From Sphingopyxis terrae subsp. terrae NBRC 15098 (lineage in GTDB: Bacteria; Pseudomonadota; Alphaproteobacteria; Sphingomonadales; Sphingomonadaceae): DNA of 64,000 bases. Both the position numbers and the translations under genes were made by a program. Location of the stretch: positions 1 to 64,000 of the forward strand of contig NZ_BCZQ01000028.1 in assembly GCF_001598815.1 (NCBI RefSeq). The letters run 5' to 3'. The notes under the pieces are model-generated. The model was not told where the DNA came from, ran no database searches, and saw only the letters and a list, made by a program, of their open reading frames with translations. Below, in pieces: positions 36,301 to 47,200 of the stretch (position 1 is the first letter of the stretch; every line of letters starts with the position of its first letter).

Positions 36301-36413
36301 GGGCCGGGTTCGCGATCATCGGCGACGGCGCGCAACCGCTGCTGCACGGCCTCCCCGCGACGACGGCCACCGCCCCCGCCACCGGAGTTTCGACCCGACG
36401 CGCGGCGCGCTGA
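33303..36413 (+). CDS. Secreted CHAT-domain protease with TPR-like N-terminal half
   Basis: The 1,036-residue protein has a Sec signal peptide (residues 1-26, ending AWAQ) and a TPR-like helical region with AEAAEFFEAL-type helices (about 200-520). The CHAT domain is C-terminal. The clan CD cysteine protease dyad is H859 in IIHFATHG and C908 in LSACDTA, and GGRSVIASHWPAPDDFDA follows as in other CHAT proteins. The signal peptide places it in the periplasm, unlike most cytoplasmic CHAT effectors such as the gRAMP partner. Next to a TpsB/TpsA pair it may process or control the exoprotein. A GTG at 33300 is an alternative start. Confidence 0.9.
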   Translation: MTVRPAFRLSLLALLAASAPVPAWAQGEDPTLRDSFSIGSQGGSLCEVQATVRDAVVKGMFDRAWVIVCRDASQPVGYIRALRASEAEAVQRLAAARDPNIVCGADGRCTIKGSSVEWASRIEMDGATAYTAEGFAAYGDALTLALQSIRRHKVAPGVIKVATTSVGGGDEGFARTLAGTIDLDRALAEGYRRNHSGDYAEAAEFFEALSRRTANDASTGDIDPSEFTLNRALQKSNLGEFAEAARLFAEVDAIPTSDPVQLRLRRNFQAIDALNQRDYARAAEILQRPVPPTTASIETADGSVTLTPAITAGVNSGSNARAIRQTSDSERLSPLERAQIIDAQATHLLGTVDRLRGDAKTAKQLQLKGLTDALAVRQGRVTSIVRLRSQMLGELALTEEALGDMGAADARFRESVDALAIEYPETNALASARARYAAFLTRQGRDDEALALYHAVVKALADTQRSSTGMANIMAPYYRLLAARAPTDPAAVADFFVASQLQVRPGVADTQAVLARELSGGDGDGARLFRQATTLNRDIERARIEEARLIQLPATGEVVARLADVKTQIDNLSFQQAETVAKLSAFPQYRVVSSGKLDLGELQQVLRPDEAYLKMLVVGDAVYAMLIEPGNAQLWRADIDADGLENAVDAIRSTISTVENGRRVTYPFDAATARKLYVQLFGPAADHLPAIKHLVFEPDGAMLKLPVNLLITSDTGLAAYEQRVNDPAADPFDMRGIAWLGRSTRPSTAVSALAFRNARQAPPSTARRQYFGLGENLPLAGGVLPSLGTRGAASDSVDGTCQWSASQWARPISAAELVTASSTIGRDSSTLLTGGAFTDTAVKERGDLSDYRIIHFATHGLVTAPNPSCPARPALVTSFGDKDSDGLLTFQEIFDLKLDADLVILSACDTAGAASVAATREAGVASGGGSALDGLVRSFIGAGGRSVIASHWPAPDDFDATKRLIGGLFAAPQGESVADALWTTQSQLMDDEQTSHPYYWAGFAIIGDGAQPLLHGLPATTATAPATGVSTRRAAR

Positions 36414-36417
36414 CCCG

Positions 36418-38505
36418 ATGGCCGCGAGCATCGCCCCGGACGCCGCGCCCGACGCAATGCCGGCCGCCAACGGCCCGGCGACGATCCCGCTGCGCAAGCG
36501 GGTCCGGCGGCTGGTCATGCAGCTCGGTCCGTCGCGGATGGCGGCGACGATCCTGTTCCTGATCGTCGCGACGCTGTTCGCGCGCTTCAGTTGGGACATG
36601 CCGCTCGTCAACGATGCCGAACGCGCGCTCTACGATGCGCGCGCGACCCTGATGGCACCGCATGTCGCGCAGGATCAGCGCATCGTCATGATCACCTATA
36701 ATGACGAAACGCTGTTCAACACCGGCATCCGCTCGCCGCTCGACCGGACGCTGCTTGCGCGCGCACTCGCCAATATCGACCGCATGGGTGCGAAAGCGAT
36801 CGGCATCGATATCGCTTTCGATTCGCCGCGCCCCGACGACGATCTGCTCAAGACGCAGTTGCGCGCCATGACGACGCCGACATGGCTCGCCTATGCCGAA
36901 CAGGCGAGCAATCCGAACACCATCTTCTACGAACAGCAGAGATTCCTTCAGTCCTTCATCGCCGACGTGCGCACCGACAAGACCCGGCCGACGAGCGTCC
37001 TGTTCCGCACCGACGGCGACGGCGTGATCCGCCGTTGGCCCGACCGGCCGAAGAATCTGCCGCCGCTGATGGCGAATGCGCTGGCGCCGGTCGACGCCGC
37101 CCACGCCGATTATCAGGGCAATATCCGCTTCCTCCTGCCCGCCCGCGCCAATGCCGGACAGGAGGAGCCGGTCTTCGCCAACATCCCGATCGACACATTT
37201 GCGGTGCCGATGGACGATGAAATGCTCGCCGGCCTCGCCGAGCTGGTGCGCGGACGCTATGTCCTGATCGGCGGCGACATCATCGACAACGACCAGTTCA
37301 ACACGCCAATGAGCCGCTTTGTCGATCCGATCACCGGGCTGCACGAAACGATGATCGGGCTCGAAGTTCATGCGCATATGCTGGCGCAGCAACTCGACGG
37401 CGACTGGCCAGCGCCGGTGCCGGGGCCGTCGCTGTGGGTGCTGGCCATCCTCGTCGTCGTCGCCGGGGGACTGACCAGCCTGATCGACATGCGTGCGCGC
37501 TGGGTCGCGCTTGCGTTTCTGGGGCAGCTTGCCTTCTTCGTCGCCTTCCCTTTCTGGCTGCACCGCCACGGCATCGACACGACGACCCTGCCCGCCTTCG
37601 GCTGGGCGGTCGGCTGGCTGCTCGGCTATGCCGCGGTCGGCACCGCGGCGCGCACCATCGGCTCGCGTCAGCGCGCCTTCGCGCAGTCGGCGCTCGGCAA
37701 ATATCTGCCTGTCGATGTCGCCGCGCAGATCATGCGCGATCCCGACCAGCTTTCGCTGCACGGCGAACGGCGCAACATCTATTGCGTCTTTACCGACCTC
37801 GAAGGCTTTACCAAGCTCAGCCATGCGGTGACGCCGGAGACGGTGGCGCGGCTGCTCAACGAATATCTCGACCGCCTGTCGGACATCGTCCTCGAACATG
37901 GCGGGACGATCGACAAGTTCGTCGGCGACGCGGTCGTCGCCTTCTGGGGCGCGCCGATCAGCCGCCCCGACGATGGCGCGCGCGCCGCGGCGGCGGCGGT
38001 CGCCATGTACCAGGCGGGTGAAGCCTTTCGTGTCGATATGGCGGAGGGCGTGCCGCCGATCGGCATGACGCGCGTCGGCCTGCATGTCGGCGACGCGATC
38101 GTCGGCAATTTCGGCGGTGAGGATCGCATCCAATATACCGCGCTCGGCGACAGCATGAACACCGCCTCGCGGCTGGAGGCGGCGAACAAGAGCCTGAAGA
38201 CCGGCGTCCTCATCTCGGCCGAAGCCGCCGAGCGCTCGGGGCGCGACGATCTGGTGCCGATGGGCCGCGTGACGCTGCGCGGGCGGGCGCAGCCGGTCGA
38301 CGTCTTCACCCCGCGCGCCGACCTCAGCCCCGATCAGCGCGCCGCGATCGCCGCGCTGGTTGCCGCGCATGCGGCGGGCGATAAAAAGGCCTATGTGACC
38401 TGCGCCACAGCATTGGCGGCCGAATGGGGTAAGGATTTGTCCATCATGTTCCTGATCGAACGCCTGAACGATACCGACAAGGGAGAAAGCTATGTCCTTT
38501 CCTGA
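36418..38505 (+). CDS. CHASE2-domain class III adenylate cyclase
   Basis: A membrane cyclase of 695 residues, predicted to make cAMP from ATP in the cytoplasm under control of a periplasmic sensor. After an N-terminal helix (about 42-58) comes a CHASE2 extracytoplasmic domain (about 60-330), then three transmembrane helices (about 337-412), and the cyclase domain (about 440-610). The class III catalytic set is complete: metal Asp D460 and D504, adenine-selective K500 and D578, and transition-state N581 and R585 in LGDSMNTASRLE. Only 4 bp separate it from the CHAT gene, and its end overlaps the next gene by 14 bp. Confidence 0.93.
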   Translation: MAASIAPDAAPDAMPAANGPATIPLRKRVRRLVMQLGPSRMAATILFLIVATLFARFSWDMPLVNDAERALYDARATLMAPHVAQDQRIVMITYNDETLFNTGIRSPLDRTLLARALANIDRMGAKAIGIDIAFDSPRPDDDLLKTQLRAMTTPTWLAYAEQASNPNTIFYEQQRFLQSFIADVRTDKTRPTSVLFRTDGDGVIRRWPDRPKNLPPLMANALAPVDAAHADYQGNIRFLLPARANAGQEEPVFANIPIDTFAVPMDDEMLAGLAELVRGRYVLIGGDIIDNDQFNTPMSRFVDPITGLHETMIGLEVHAHMLAQQLDGDWPAPVPGPSLWVLAILVVVAGGLTSLIDMRARWVALAFLGQLAFFVAFPFWLHRHGIDTTTLPAFGWAVGWLLGYAAVGTAARTIGSRQRAFAQSALGKYLPVDVAAQIMRDPDQLSLHGERRNIYCVFTDLEGFTKLSHAVTPETVARLLNEYLDRLSDIVLEHGGTIDKFVGDAVVAFWGAPISRPDDGARAAAAAVAMYQAGEAFRVDMAEGVPPIGMTRVGLHVGDAIVGNFGGEDRIQYTALGDSMNTASRLEAANKSLKTGVLISAEAAERSGRDDLVPMGRVTLRGRAQPVDVFTPRADLSPDQRAAIAALVAAHAAGDKKAYVTCATALAAEWGKDLSIMFLIERLNDTDKGESYVLS

Positions 38506-39256
38506 CTTCCGGACCCGCCGCCTGGGCCTGACCACCGCCGCAGCCGCCATTGCCTTCGCGGTTGCCGGCACCGCCGCAGCGCAATCGATGGTCGTGCGAT
38601 CGACCGGTCCGTCGGCGTCCAAATATCCGACCGGCGCAAAGCTGAAGGCCAGCGACAAGCTGACCCTCGTGGCGGGCGACAAGATCGTGCTGATGCAGGG
38701 CGGCAAGACGCGCACCCTGTCGGGGCCCGGCACCTATGGCGCCAGCGGCCCGATCCAGTCGAACCAGACGATGGGCAGCGCGGTGACGCGGATGCTCGCC
38801 AGCGGCCCGTCGATGCGATCGCGGGGCGGGTTTTCGCGCGGTCCCGACCAACCCAAGCCCGCCGAACTGCGTGCGCCGAACCTGTGGTTCATCGACTATC
38901 GCGAAGCCGGCACCTTCTGCGTCGCCGATCCCGCGACGCTGATGCTGTGGCGCCCCTATATGGACACCGACGAGCTTCTGAAGATCGAACAGGACGGCAA
39001 GACGCAGACCGTTGCTTTCGTCGTCGGCGCCAATTTCCGCAAATGGCCGTCCGATGCGATGCCGGTCAAATATGATGTCGATTATCGCCTGTCGGGCGGT
39101 GGTCTCAGCGCCCCCGTCACCATCCGCTTCAAGCCGATGGGAGAGGTGCCCGCGACCCCCGACGCGTCGGTCGATGCGCTGATGGCAAAGGGCTGCACCC
39201 CGCAGCTCAACCGGCTCGTCGACACGATGGCGGAAGCCGAAGCGAGCGGCGGCTGA
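38492..39256 (+). CDS. Exported FecR-like protein of the TPS module
   Basis: The 254-residue protein has a Sec-type signal peptide (residues 1-30, FAVAGTAAAQ) and a beta-rich segment (ASDKLTLVAGDKIVLMQGG, TRTLSGPGTYG). The segment resembles the FecR/FecR-like fold used by periplasmic and outer-membrane-associated proteins. The C-terminal half has WFIDYREAGTFCVADPATL, with one Cys there and one near the end, allowing a disulfide. Its ATG lies 14 bp inside the cyclase gene, so it is translated with it. Exact function is unknown. Confidence 0.75.
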   Translation: MSFPDFRTRRLGLTTAAAAIAFAVAGTAAAQSMVVRSTGPSASKYPTGAKLKASDKLTLVAGDKIVLMQGGKTRTLSGPGTYGASGPIQSNQTMGSAVTRMLASGPSMRSRGGFSRGPDQPKPAELRAPNLWFIDYREAGTFCVADPATLMLWRPYMDTDELLKIEQDGKTQTVAFVVGANFRKWPSDAMPVKYDVDYRLSGGGLSAPVTIRFKPMGEVPATPDASVDALMAKGCTPQLNRLVDTMAEAEASGG

Positions 39257-39433
39257 ACGCACGGCTGGCGGGCATTGAAGGGGCCGCGCCGGTCTGATAT
39301 TTGTTGCAGACTATGCGGCCGGATAGAGCCGCAAGTCCTTTCCTTGGGTCGATAAATTGGTCTAGCTGCCCGTGGGGGCGGCAGGATCGCTGGAGCGCGT
39401 TCGAAAACGCCTGCGCTCGGGGTTGGGGGTAAT

Positions 39434-41227
39434 ATGACGGTCAAGGGCGACAGGACAGGTTTCGGTGCGGCGCTCGCCGGTTCGGTGGCGATCGCCGCCT
39501 TGATGGCGCCGGCCGCCGCATCGGCGCAAAGCGCGCCGCCGGTCCCGACGCGCGAGGAAATTGACCGCAGCGCGCCGCCGCCGATCGCCCCCGCGGGCGA
39601 GCGCGTCGTGTCGGCCGACGACAGTATCGAACACGCCCCCTGCCCGCTCGCCGCGCCCGAATTCGCCAATGTCCGGGTGACGCTGCGTAGCGCCGAATTC
39701 TCCGCCGCGCCGGGGATCGACACCGCCATGCTGGCGCCCGCCTGGTCGGACAAGGTCGGCCAGGATCTGCCGATCGCGGTCGTGTGCGACATTCGCGACC
39801 GCGCCGCGACGCTGCTGCGCGCCAAGGGCTATCTCGCCGCGGTGCGCGTCCCGCCTCAGACAATCAGCGACGGCATCGTCCGCTTTGACATTCTCTCGGC
39901 ACGCCTTGCGCGCGTCGAAGTGCGCGGCGATGCCGGCAGCAACGAGCGGCTGCTGCAACGCTATCTCGCGCATCTCGACGATGCGCCGATCTTCAATGTC
40001 GAGGATGCCGAGCGCTATCTGCTGCTCGCGCGCGACATCCCCGGCCTCGATGCCCGGCTGACCTTGCGTCCCGGCAATGCGCCCGGCGAAGTGATCGGCG
40101 AGGTCACGGTCACGCGCACGCCGTTCGCTTTCGACGCCAATATCCAGAATTTCGGGTCGCACGACGTCGGCCGCTGGGGCGGCATGGTCCGCGCGCGCGC
40201 CGCCGGCCTGACCGGCTTGGGCGACCTCACGACCGTCAGCCTGTATTCGACCGCCGATTTCGAAGAGCAGCAGGTGCTGCAACTGTCGCACGAAATGCGT
40301 GTCGGCGGCGAAGGTCTGCGGCTTGGCGGCAGCTATACCTATGCATGGACGCGCCCCGATGTCGCGACGCTGCCGCTGAAATCGCATACGCAGATCATCA
40401 GCCTGTTCGCCGGCTATCCGCTCGTGCTGACGCAGGCGAAGCGAATTCAGATCGGCGGCGGGCTCGACATCATCGATCAGGACATCGCCATCGGCGGCGT
40501 CCCCCTCAACCGCGACCGCGTGCGCGTCTTCAACCTTCACATAGATGGCAACTGGACCGATCCGGCATCGATCGCGGGCCGGCACGGCTACACCCCGGCC
40601 GAGCCGCGCTGGGCCTTCGGCGCCTCGCTCGAAGCGCGCCAGGGCGTCGATTTCCTGGGCGCCAGCAAGGACTGCGGCCCCGGCGGCACCGCCTGCTTCC
40701 TGCCCGGCGCGGTTCCGCTGACCCGGATCGAGGCGAAACCCGATGCCTTCGTGCTGCGCGCCAACGCACAGGCCGACTGGCGACCGACGCCCAAATTCGC
40801 CCTATCGGTGGCGCCGCGCGCGCAATGGGCGAGCGATCCGCTCGTCGCCTATGAAGAATTTTCGGGCGGCAATTTCACCGTCGGACGCGGTTTCGACCCC
40901 GGCACGGTGATCGGCGACAGCGGCGTCGCGGTGACGACAGAGGCCCGCTACGGCTCGTTCGTCCCCGCCAATACCAAGGCGCTCGCCATCCAGCCCTTCG
41001 CCTTTTTCGATGCGGCATGGGTCTGGAACAAGGACAGCAGCTTCAACGGCCTGAATCCGCAAAAGCTGTTCTCGGCCGGGGGCGGCGTGCGGCTTGCCTA
41101 CGGGACGCTCGGCCGGCTCGACATGACCGTCGCCGTGCCGCTGAACCGTCCGGCGCTGATGGCGCAAAAGCCCGACCCGCGCTTCCTGCTGTCCCTGACG
41201 ACGCAATTTGGTGTGAGGGCTCGTTGA
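39434..41227 (+). CDS. TpsB: ShlB/FhaC/HecB-type outer-membrane transporter
   Basis: The 597-residue outer-membrane protein is the translocator of a two-partner secretion system. It has a signal peptide (residues 1-32), a Pro-rich linker, two POTRA-type domains (about 75-225; IFNVEDAERYLLLARDIPGLDARLTLRPG is the second), and a 16-stranded barrel domain to the C-terminus. In the barrel the conserved FSGGNFTVGRGFDPGT motif is the VRGY/F-type loop 6 signature. The ATG at 39434 follows TGGGGGTAAT. The gene ends two bases before the tpsA start. A 177-bp gap upstream may hold its own promoter, but I could not fix one. Confidence 0.93.
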   Translation: MTVKGDRTGFGAALAGSVAIAALMAPAAASAQSAPPVPTREEIDRSAPPPIAPAGERVVSADDSIEHAPCPLAAPEFANVRVTLRSAEFSAAPGIDTAMLAPAWSDKVGQDLPIAVVCDIRDRAATLLRAKGYLAAVRVPPQTISDGIVRFDILSARLARVEVRGDAGSNERLLQRYLAHLDDAPIFNVEDAERYLLLARDIPGLDARLTLRPGNAPGEVIGEVTVTRTPFAFDANIQNFGSHDVGRWGGMVRARAAGLTGLGDLTTVSLYSTADFEEQQVLQLSHEMRVGGEGLRLGGSYTYAWTRPDVATLPLKSHTQIISLFAGYPLVLTQAKRIQIGGGLDIIDQDIAIGGVPLNRDRVRVFNLHIDGNWTDPASIAGRHGYTPAEPRWAFGASLEARQGVDFLGASKDCGPGGTACFLPGAVPLTRIEAKPDAFVLRANAQADWRPTPKFALSVAPRAQWASDPLVAYEEFSGGNFTVGRGFDPGTVIGDSGVAVTTEARYGSFVPANTKALAIQPFAFFDAAWVWNKDSSFNGLNPQKLFSAGGGVRLAYGTLGRLDMTVAVPLNRPALMAQKPDPRFLLSLTTQFGVRAR

Positions 41228-41229
41228 TC

Positions 41230-44200
41230 ATGCAATTCGAACCGGAAACGATCGCCATGCGAAAGACCGCAAACACCAGCATTCCCGCCGCGCGCTCGGC
41301 GAAGCGCCACTTGTTGCAGGGCTGCGCAATCGCCGCGGGCCTTGCCGCGCTTGCCTATGGCGGGCCGGCACTGGCGCAGGTGCAGGCGAACCCCGTGTTC
41401 GTCAATGTCGGGGTCGGCTCTTCGGTGTCGAGCAATGCGGGTACCAAGACGACAACGGTCACCGTCACCCAGAATCAGAGCATCATCAACTGGGTGCCCA
41501 CCGACACGGCACCGACCGGCGGGGCAATCGACCTCCTGCCCGCCGACAGCACGTGGAATTTCAACGGCAACGGCAATTATGTCGTGCTCAACCGCTTCGT
41601 GAACGGATCGGGTGGGTCGCTGAGCCGGCAGATCGCGCTGAGCGGCACGATCAACAGTTTCGATTCATCCGTCAGCGGGCCGGGCGGCAGCATCTGGTTC
41701 TACAACGCCGGCGGCATCCTGCTGAACAGCGGCAGCGCGATCAACGTCGGCAGCCTTCTCCTCACCGCCAACGATATCGACACGACCGGCGGTCTTTTCG
41801 GACCGGGGGGCGAAATTCGCTTTCGCGGCGCGTCGGGCAGCACCGCCGCGATCCGCATCGACGCAGGCGCCTCGATCACCGCCGACATGGACGCGGCGGG
41901 CGGCAGCTATGTCGCGCTCGTCGCCCCACGCATCGTCCAGGACGGCATCGTCAACGTCAACGGGTCAGCGGCCTATGTCGCCGCCGAACAGGCCGACATC
42001 CGCATCAATGCGGGCCTGTTCGACATCAACGTCCTGACCGGCGCCGAGGGCGGTCAGGTCATCAGTCACAGCGGCGTTACGACGGGACCGGAGCAGCAGG
42101 TCAGCGGCGGCGCCCAGCGCATCTATATGGTCGCCATTCCCAAGAATGACGCCGTCTCGATGCTCGTGTCGGGCCAGATCGGCTATCAGGACGCCGTTTC
42201 GGCGGTGACCGATTCCGACGGCGCCGTCATCCTGTCGGCGGGCTATAACATCACCGGGGGCGCGATCGACACGGCACCGGCGAACAGCGTCGGGGCCAAT
42301 ATCACGGTCAATGACACGCTGTTCCGCAGCCGCACGATCGCGCGCGCGAGTGGCGATTTCCTGGGCCAGCCCATCGATACGATTCCGCCGGTCGGCGGAG
42401 CCTTCGTCCCGCCGCCTCAGCTTGGCCGGATTCTCGTCGAGGGCAATGCCCTGTTCGAGGGCGACAACAGCGCGACGATCAACGTCGGCGCGGTTCAGGC
42501 GGTCGGTGCAACCGGTCAGTTCATCGTCCGTTCGAAAGCGGCCTCGGCAATCACCGTCGACGGCGGACAACTCGCCGCGGGCACCGACATCCTCGTGACG
42601 GCCTCGCGCGATGCCAATAACGTGAACGGCGTTGGCGAGGGCGGCAATGCCAGTCTGACCATCCTCAACGGCGGCGGCGTTTCGGCGAACAGCGTGACGG
42701 TCAGCGCGCGCGGCCTCGGCGGATTTACCGACGGCGGCGACGGCGGAACCGGGATCGGTGGAACCGCCAGCGTCAGCGTCAGCGGCCCCGGCAGCACATT
42801 GAATGTCGGCTCGTTGATCGTCGATGCCGGTGCACTCGGCGGCGGCGCCTATGTCGGACCAAGCGGTCCTACCGTCACGGACGACAGTGGCGACGGCCAG
42901 GGCGGGACAGCCACGCTCGATATATCCGACGGCGCCACGGTTCAGGCCAGCAACTTCGTTCGCGTGACCGCCGATGGTCAGGGCGAGACCGGCCTTGTCC
43001 GCTCGGGCGACGGCGCAGGCGGGACGGCGCGGATCACCGCTGGCGGGCCTGGCACGACCTTCATATCGAGTTCGACCGACATCAATGCGCAGGGTTTTGG
43101 CGGCGGAAGCCAGTCGAGTTCCAGCGGATCGATCTTCTCCGCCTCCGCCGGAAACGGCGTCGGCGGCACCGCGTCCTTCGGCGCGAACGGTGACGATTCG
43201 ACCCAGATCGCGCCGGGGAACCTCTATCTGTCGGCAAGCGGCCTCGGCGGGGGCGCCAATGCGGCCACCGGGCCGCAAGGCGGCGACGGCACCGGCGGCG
43301 ATGCGTCGGTGTCGGCCGATGGCGCCTTCACCCTCGATCTCAACTCGCTGATCGTTCTCGCCAACGGCGAAAATGGCGGCGCGTCGAGTTCGGGCGGCGA
43401 TACGGGCGTCTCGGGGGACTCGCAGGGCGGCACCGTCAGCCTGTCCGCAAGTAACGGCGCGACGATCGCCAGCACCTTCTATATCCAGCTCGATGCCGGC
43501 GGCATCGTTTCGAGCAGCGAGAATATCGGCAACGGCCAGGGCGGCGGCGTCCGCATCGACGCGACGAGTGGCGGGTCGATCACCACCGACGGCATGCTGC
43601 AGATGACCGCCGACGGCGGCAGCTTCGGCGGCTTCACGGTGGCGACGAGCGGCGGAACGGGCGACGGCGGCAACATCCTCATCAACGCCGACGGCGGATC
43701 GGTCGGTGCGAGCTATTATTATCTGACCGCCAACGGCAGCTCGGCCAATTCGGCGGGCGCGACCGGCGCCGCACAAGGTGGCAATATCGACCTTTTCGCC
43801 CGCGGCGGCGGCAGCATCAGCGCCACCGACCCCAGCCAGTTAAGCAGCTTCAATGCCGATGGACAGAGCGGCTACAGCGTTGGCGGCGCCAACGGTTTCG
43901 GCGGCTTCATCGGGCTTCACGCCGACGGCGGGACGATCGATCTGGCCGGAACGATCCGGCTGTCGATGGGCGGCTATTCGGGCGGCAACACCGACCCCGC
44001 CGGTGGCGCGATCCCGGTGGGCCTCGGCGGCTATGCGCTGATCGAGGTGCTGAACGGCGGCACGATGACGCTCGGCGATTTTGCGGCCGATGCCGAGGGG
44101 CGCGGCTATGGCAATGTCGAATCGCCCGGCGGAGCGGGCACTGGCGCGGCCAATGGCGTCGGCGGCGATGTCGTCATCACGCTGAGCGACGGCACGCTGA

Positions 44201-47200
44201 GCGCAAGCCGCTTCGCCCTGTCGGCCAACGGTTTCGGCGGCCAACCCGGGTCCGGTAGCGGCACCGGCCAGGGCGGCACCATCAGCTATACGCAGACCGG
44301 CGGCGATGCGAGCTTCGGCGACATGTCGATCACCGCCAACGGCTATGGCGGTTCGACGCTGACCGGCACCGGCAACGGTATCGGCGGCACCGCGACCATG
44401 ACCCTGTCGGGCGGCAGCTTCGGCGCATCGACCGCAGCCGCCTATGCCGAAGGTTTCGGCGGCGAAGGCAGTTATGGCTACGACGATTTCTCGAACCCGG
44501 TTCAGCCCGCGGGCAATGGCGGCGATGGACAGGGCGGCACCGCGACGATCGTCATCGACGGACCGATCGCGATCGATACCGGCACGTTGGCGGCCTATGC
44601 GGGTGGCCGCGGCGGCAGTGGCGGCGATTTCAGCAGCATCGGCGTCGCGGTCGGCAACGGCGGCGATGGCGGTGCGGGCACCGGTGGTCAGGCATCGATC
44701 ACCGTCACCGACGGATCGATCGACACCGGCAACTTGATCGCGGACGCTGGCGGAATCGGCGGCAATGGCGGCAACAGTTACGATTCGGGCAGCTTCGGCG
44801 CGCCTGCGGGTATCAGCGTCGGCGGCCGCGGCGGATCCGGCACCGGCGGGACGGCGACGATCAACCTCGCCGCGGCGGTCGGGGTCGCCAACACGCTGAC
44901 AGCGCGCGCGGCGGCGTCGGGCGGGCTTGGCGGCTATGGCTCGGTCGGTAACGACGGCGGCGCGGCGACGGGCGGCCTTGCCCAGTTGATCGTGACCGAT
45001 TTCGACGCCGGACCGCTCGGCGTCGTGCTCGACGCCACGGCGCTCGGCGGCGGCGGCGGAACCGGCTATGACGGCGCGGGCGGAGACGGCGGCGCAGCAA
45101 CCGGCGGCACCGCGCGCGTCGAGGCGACGGGCGCCAACGGCGCGGCGTCGATCACCCAGGCCAACTTCCTGGCCAGCGGCACCGGCGGACGCGGCGGCGA
45201 CGGCAATTCCACCTTCTTCCTGAACCCCGTCGGCCCCGATGGCGGCAAGGGCGGCGATGGCACCGGCGGCACGATCGAAGCCATCGCGAGCGAAAATGCG
45301 ACGCTCACCCTCGCCGGCGCGAATGGCGGGCCGGTCACGCTCGCGAGCGGCGGCACCGGCGGCGATGGCGGCAACGGCGCCTTCAATGGTGAAATACCGG
45401 GCAGCACCGGCGGCGATGGCGGCGATGGCGGGGCGGGCTCGGGCGGCGTCGTCCATCTGCTTGCCAATGGCGGCACGGTCAGTTCGGCGGGTGCGCCGGT
45501 CAACATCAGCGTGGCGGGCACATCGGGCAACGGCGGCATCGGCGGCGACGGCAATGTCGACGCGGACGGCAACGGCGGCAACGGCGCGAACGGCGCGATC
45601 TTCGCCGACCGCGGCGGGCGTATCGTCATCGAGGCGCTGGCAACCCAATCGGGCCCCGGCGCGATGGACCTTGGCGACACGACGCTGGTCGCAAGCGGCG
45701 CGCTCGCTGGCCGGATCGAGATCCGCACCGACGGCACGATCGACTTCGCCAGCCTCGATGCCGAAACCTACGGCATCGCCGATCCGACGAATAACGACAC
45801 CGACGTCGCGACCAGCGGTATCTTCGTCGCGACGACCGATGGCACGATCAATGTCGGTGGCAACGCATCGCTGCGCAGCGACGGCTCGGTCGGCGTCTAT
45901 GGGCAGGCGGCGGGGTTGTTCGACATCACGGGCGATCTGACCATCGAAGCTGGCGACCAGATCGATATCCGCCACGATTTCGGCGAAGGCACGCCGCCGA
46001 CGATCCGCGCCGGTGGCGATTTTACGGCGACCGCGGGATCGGGCATCAGCGGCGCGACCGGTTCTTTCCTGATCGCGGGCGGCGACCTGTCGTTGACGGC
46101 GTCCAACGGCGCGATCGCCGTCGATCGGCTGCAGGGAAGCAATATATTCGTGACCGCGAGCGGTGCGGGATCCGTCGAACATGCCGAAGCGGACAATGAT
46201 TTCATCGCCAGCGCGGCGAGTTTCCGCACTGGGCTCAATTCGATCATCACCGGCGGCAATATCATCGTCACCGCGCCCGGCGCGGTCGATCTCGGCAATT
46301 CCACTGCCGGCGGCTATGTCTCGGTCGACGGGGAGTCGATCCAGTTCGCGAATATCGGCGCGGGCGGCTTCGTCACGCTCAACGCCTCGGGCACTGCGCC
46401 GGGGGCCGAAGGTATCGCCGGCGGATCGATCGACGCGGGCAGCTCGATCAGCCTCTCCGGCAACAGCATCGCACTCACCGGCCCCGTCACTGGCGCCGGG
46501 CCGCTGTTCGCGACCGGCACCGGCGGCGCGGTGAGCATCAGCGATGCCGATGTCGCAGGGTCGATCGTCGTCGCCGCAGTGGGCAATATCAGCGGTAGCT
46601 ATGTCTCGGGCGGCGACATCCTGCTGACCTCGGACGCCGACATCAACGCATCGGCGACGGCCAATGGCGGCTATGCCGATCCGGCAACCGGCGCGATCGC
46701 CGACGGCAATGTTTTCGCCGATGCGGCGGGCAACGCCACGCTGACCGACAGCGGTGCGGCGCGCATGTTCGGCGTCAACGCGGGACAGGCGGCCACGGTC
46801 ACCAATGCGACCGCCGGCGAGGATCTGCTCGTCCTTGCCGGTACGACCGCCAATCTGACCAATGTCACGGCGGGTGACGACATCGACGTCCGCGCCACTG
46901 GCGCGATCATCGCGAACGGGCTCGACGCGACCGGCGCCGGGCTCGACGGCTTCGCGATCAACTATGTGCCAGGGAACGGCTTTACCATCGGTCAGGGCGA
47001 AGGCACGTCGAGCATCGACGGGTCGGACATCAATATCACGTCGTCGGCGGCGTCGATCGACGCGGCGAACCTGTCGGCGGGCGACGATATCCTGCTGTCG
47101 GCGGCAACGACACTCGCCCTCGACGGCGGCACGACACTGGGCCTCGGCATCACCGGCGGCGACAGCAGCATCCGCACCCAGGCGGGCGATACGGTCCTCA

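Noticed and set aside
42750-45480. Repeat region considered as a CRISPR-like or minisatellite array
   Set aside because: The periodicity is at protein level, DNA copies are diverged and the frame is open throughout; it is a coding beta-helix.
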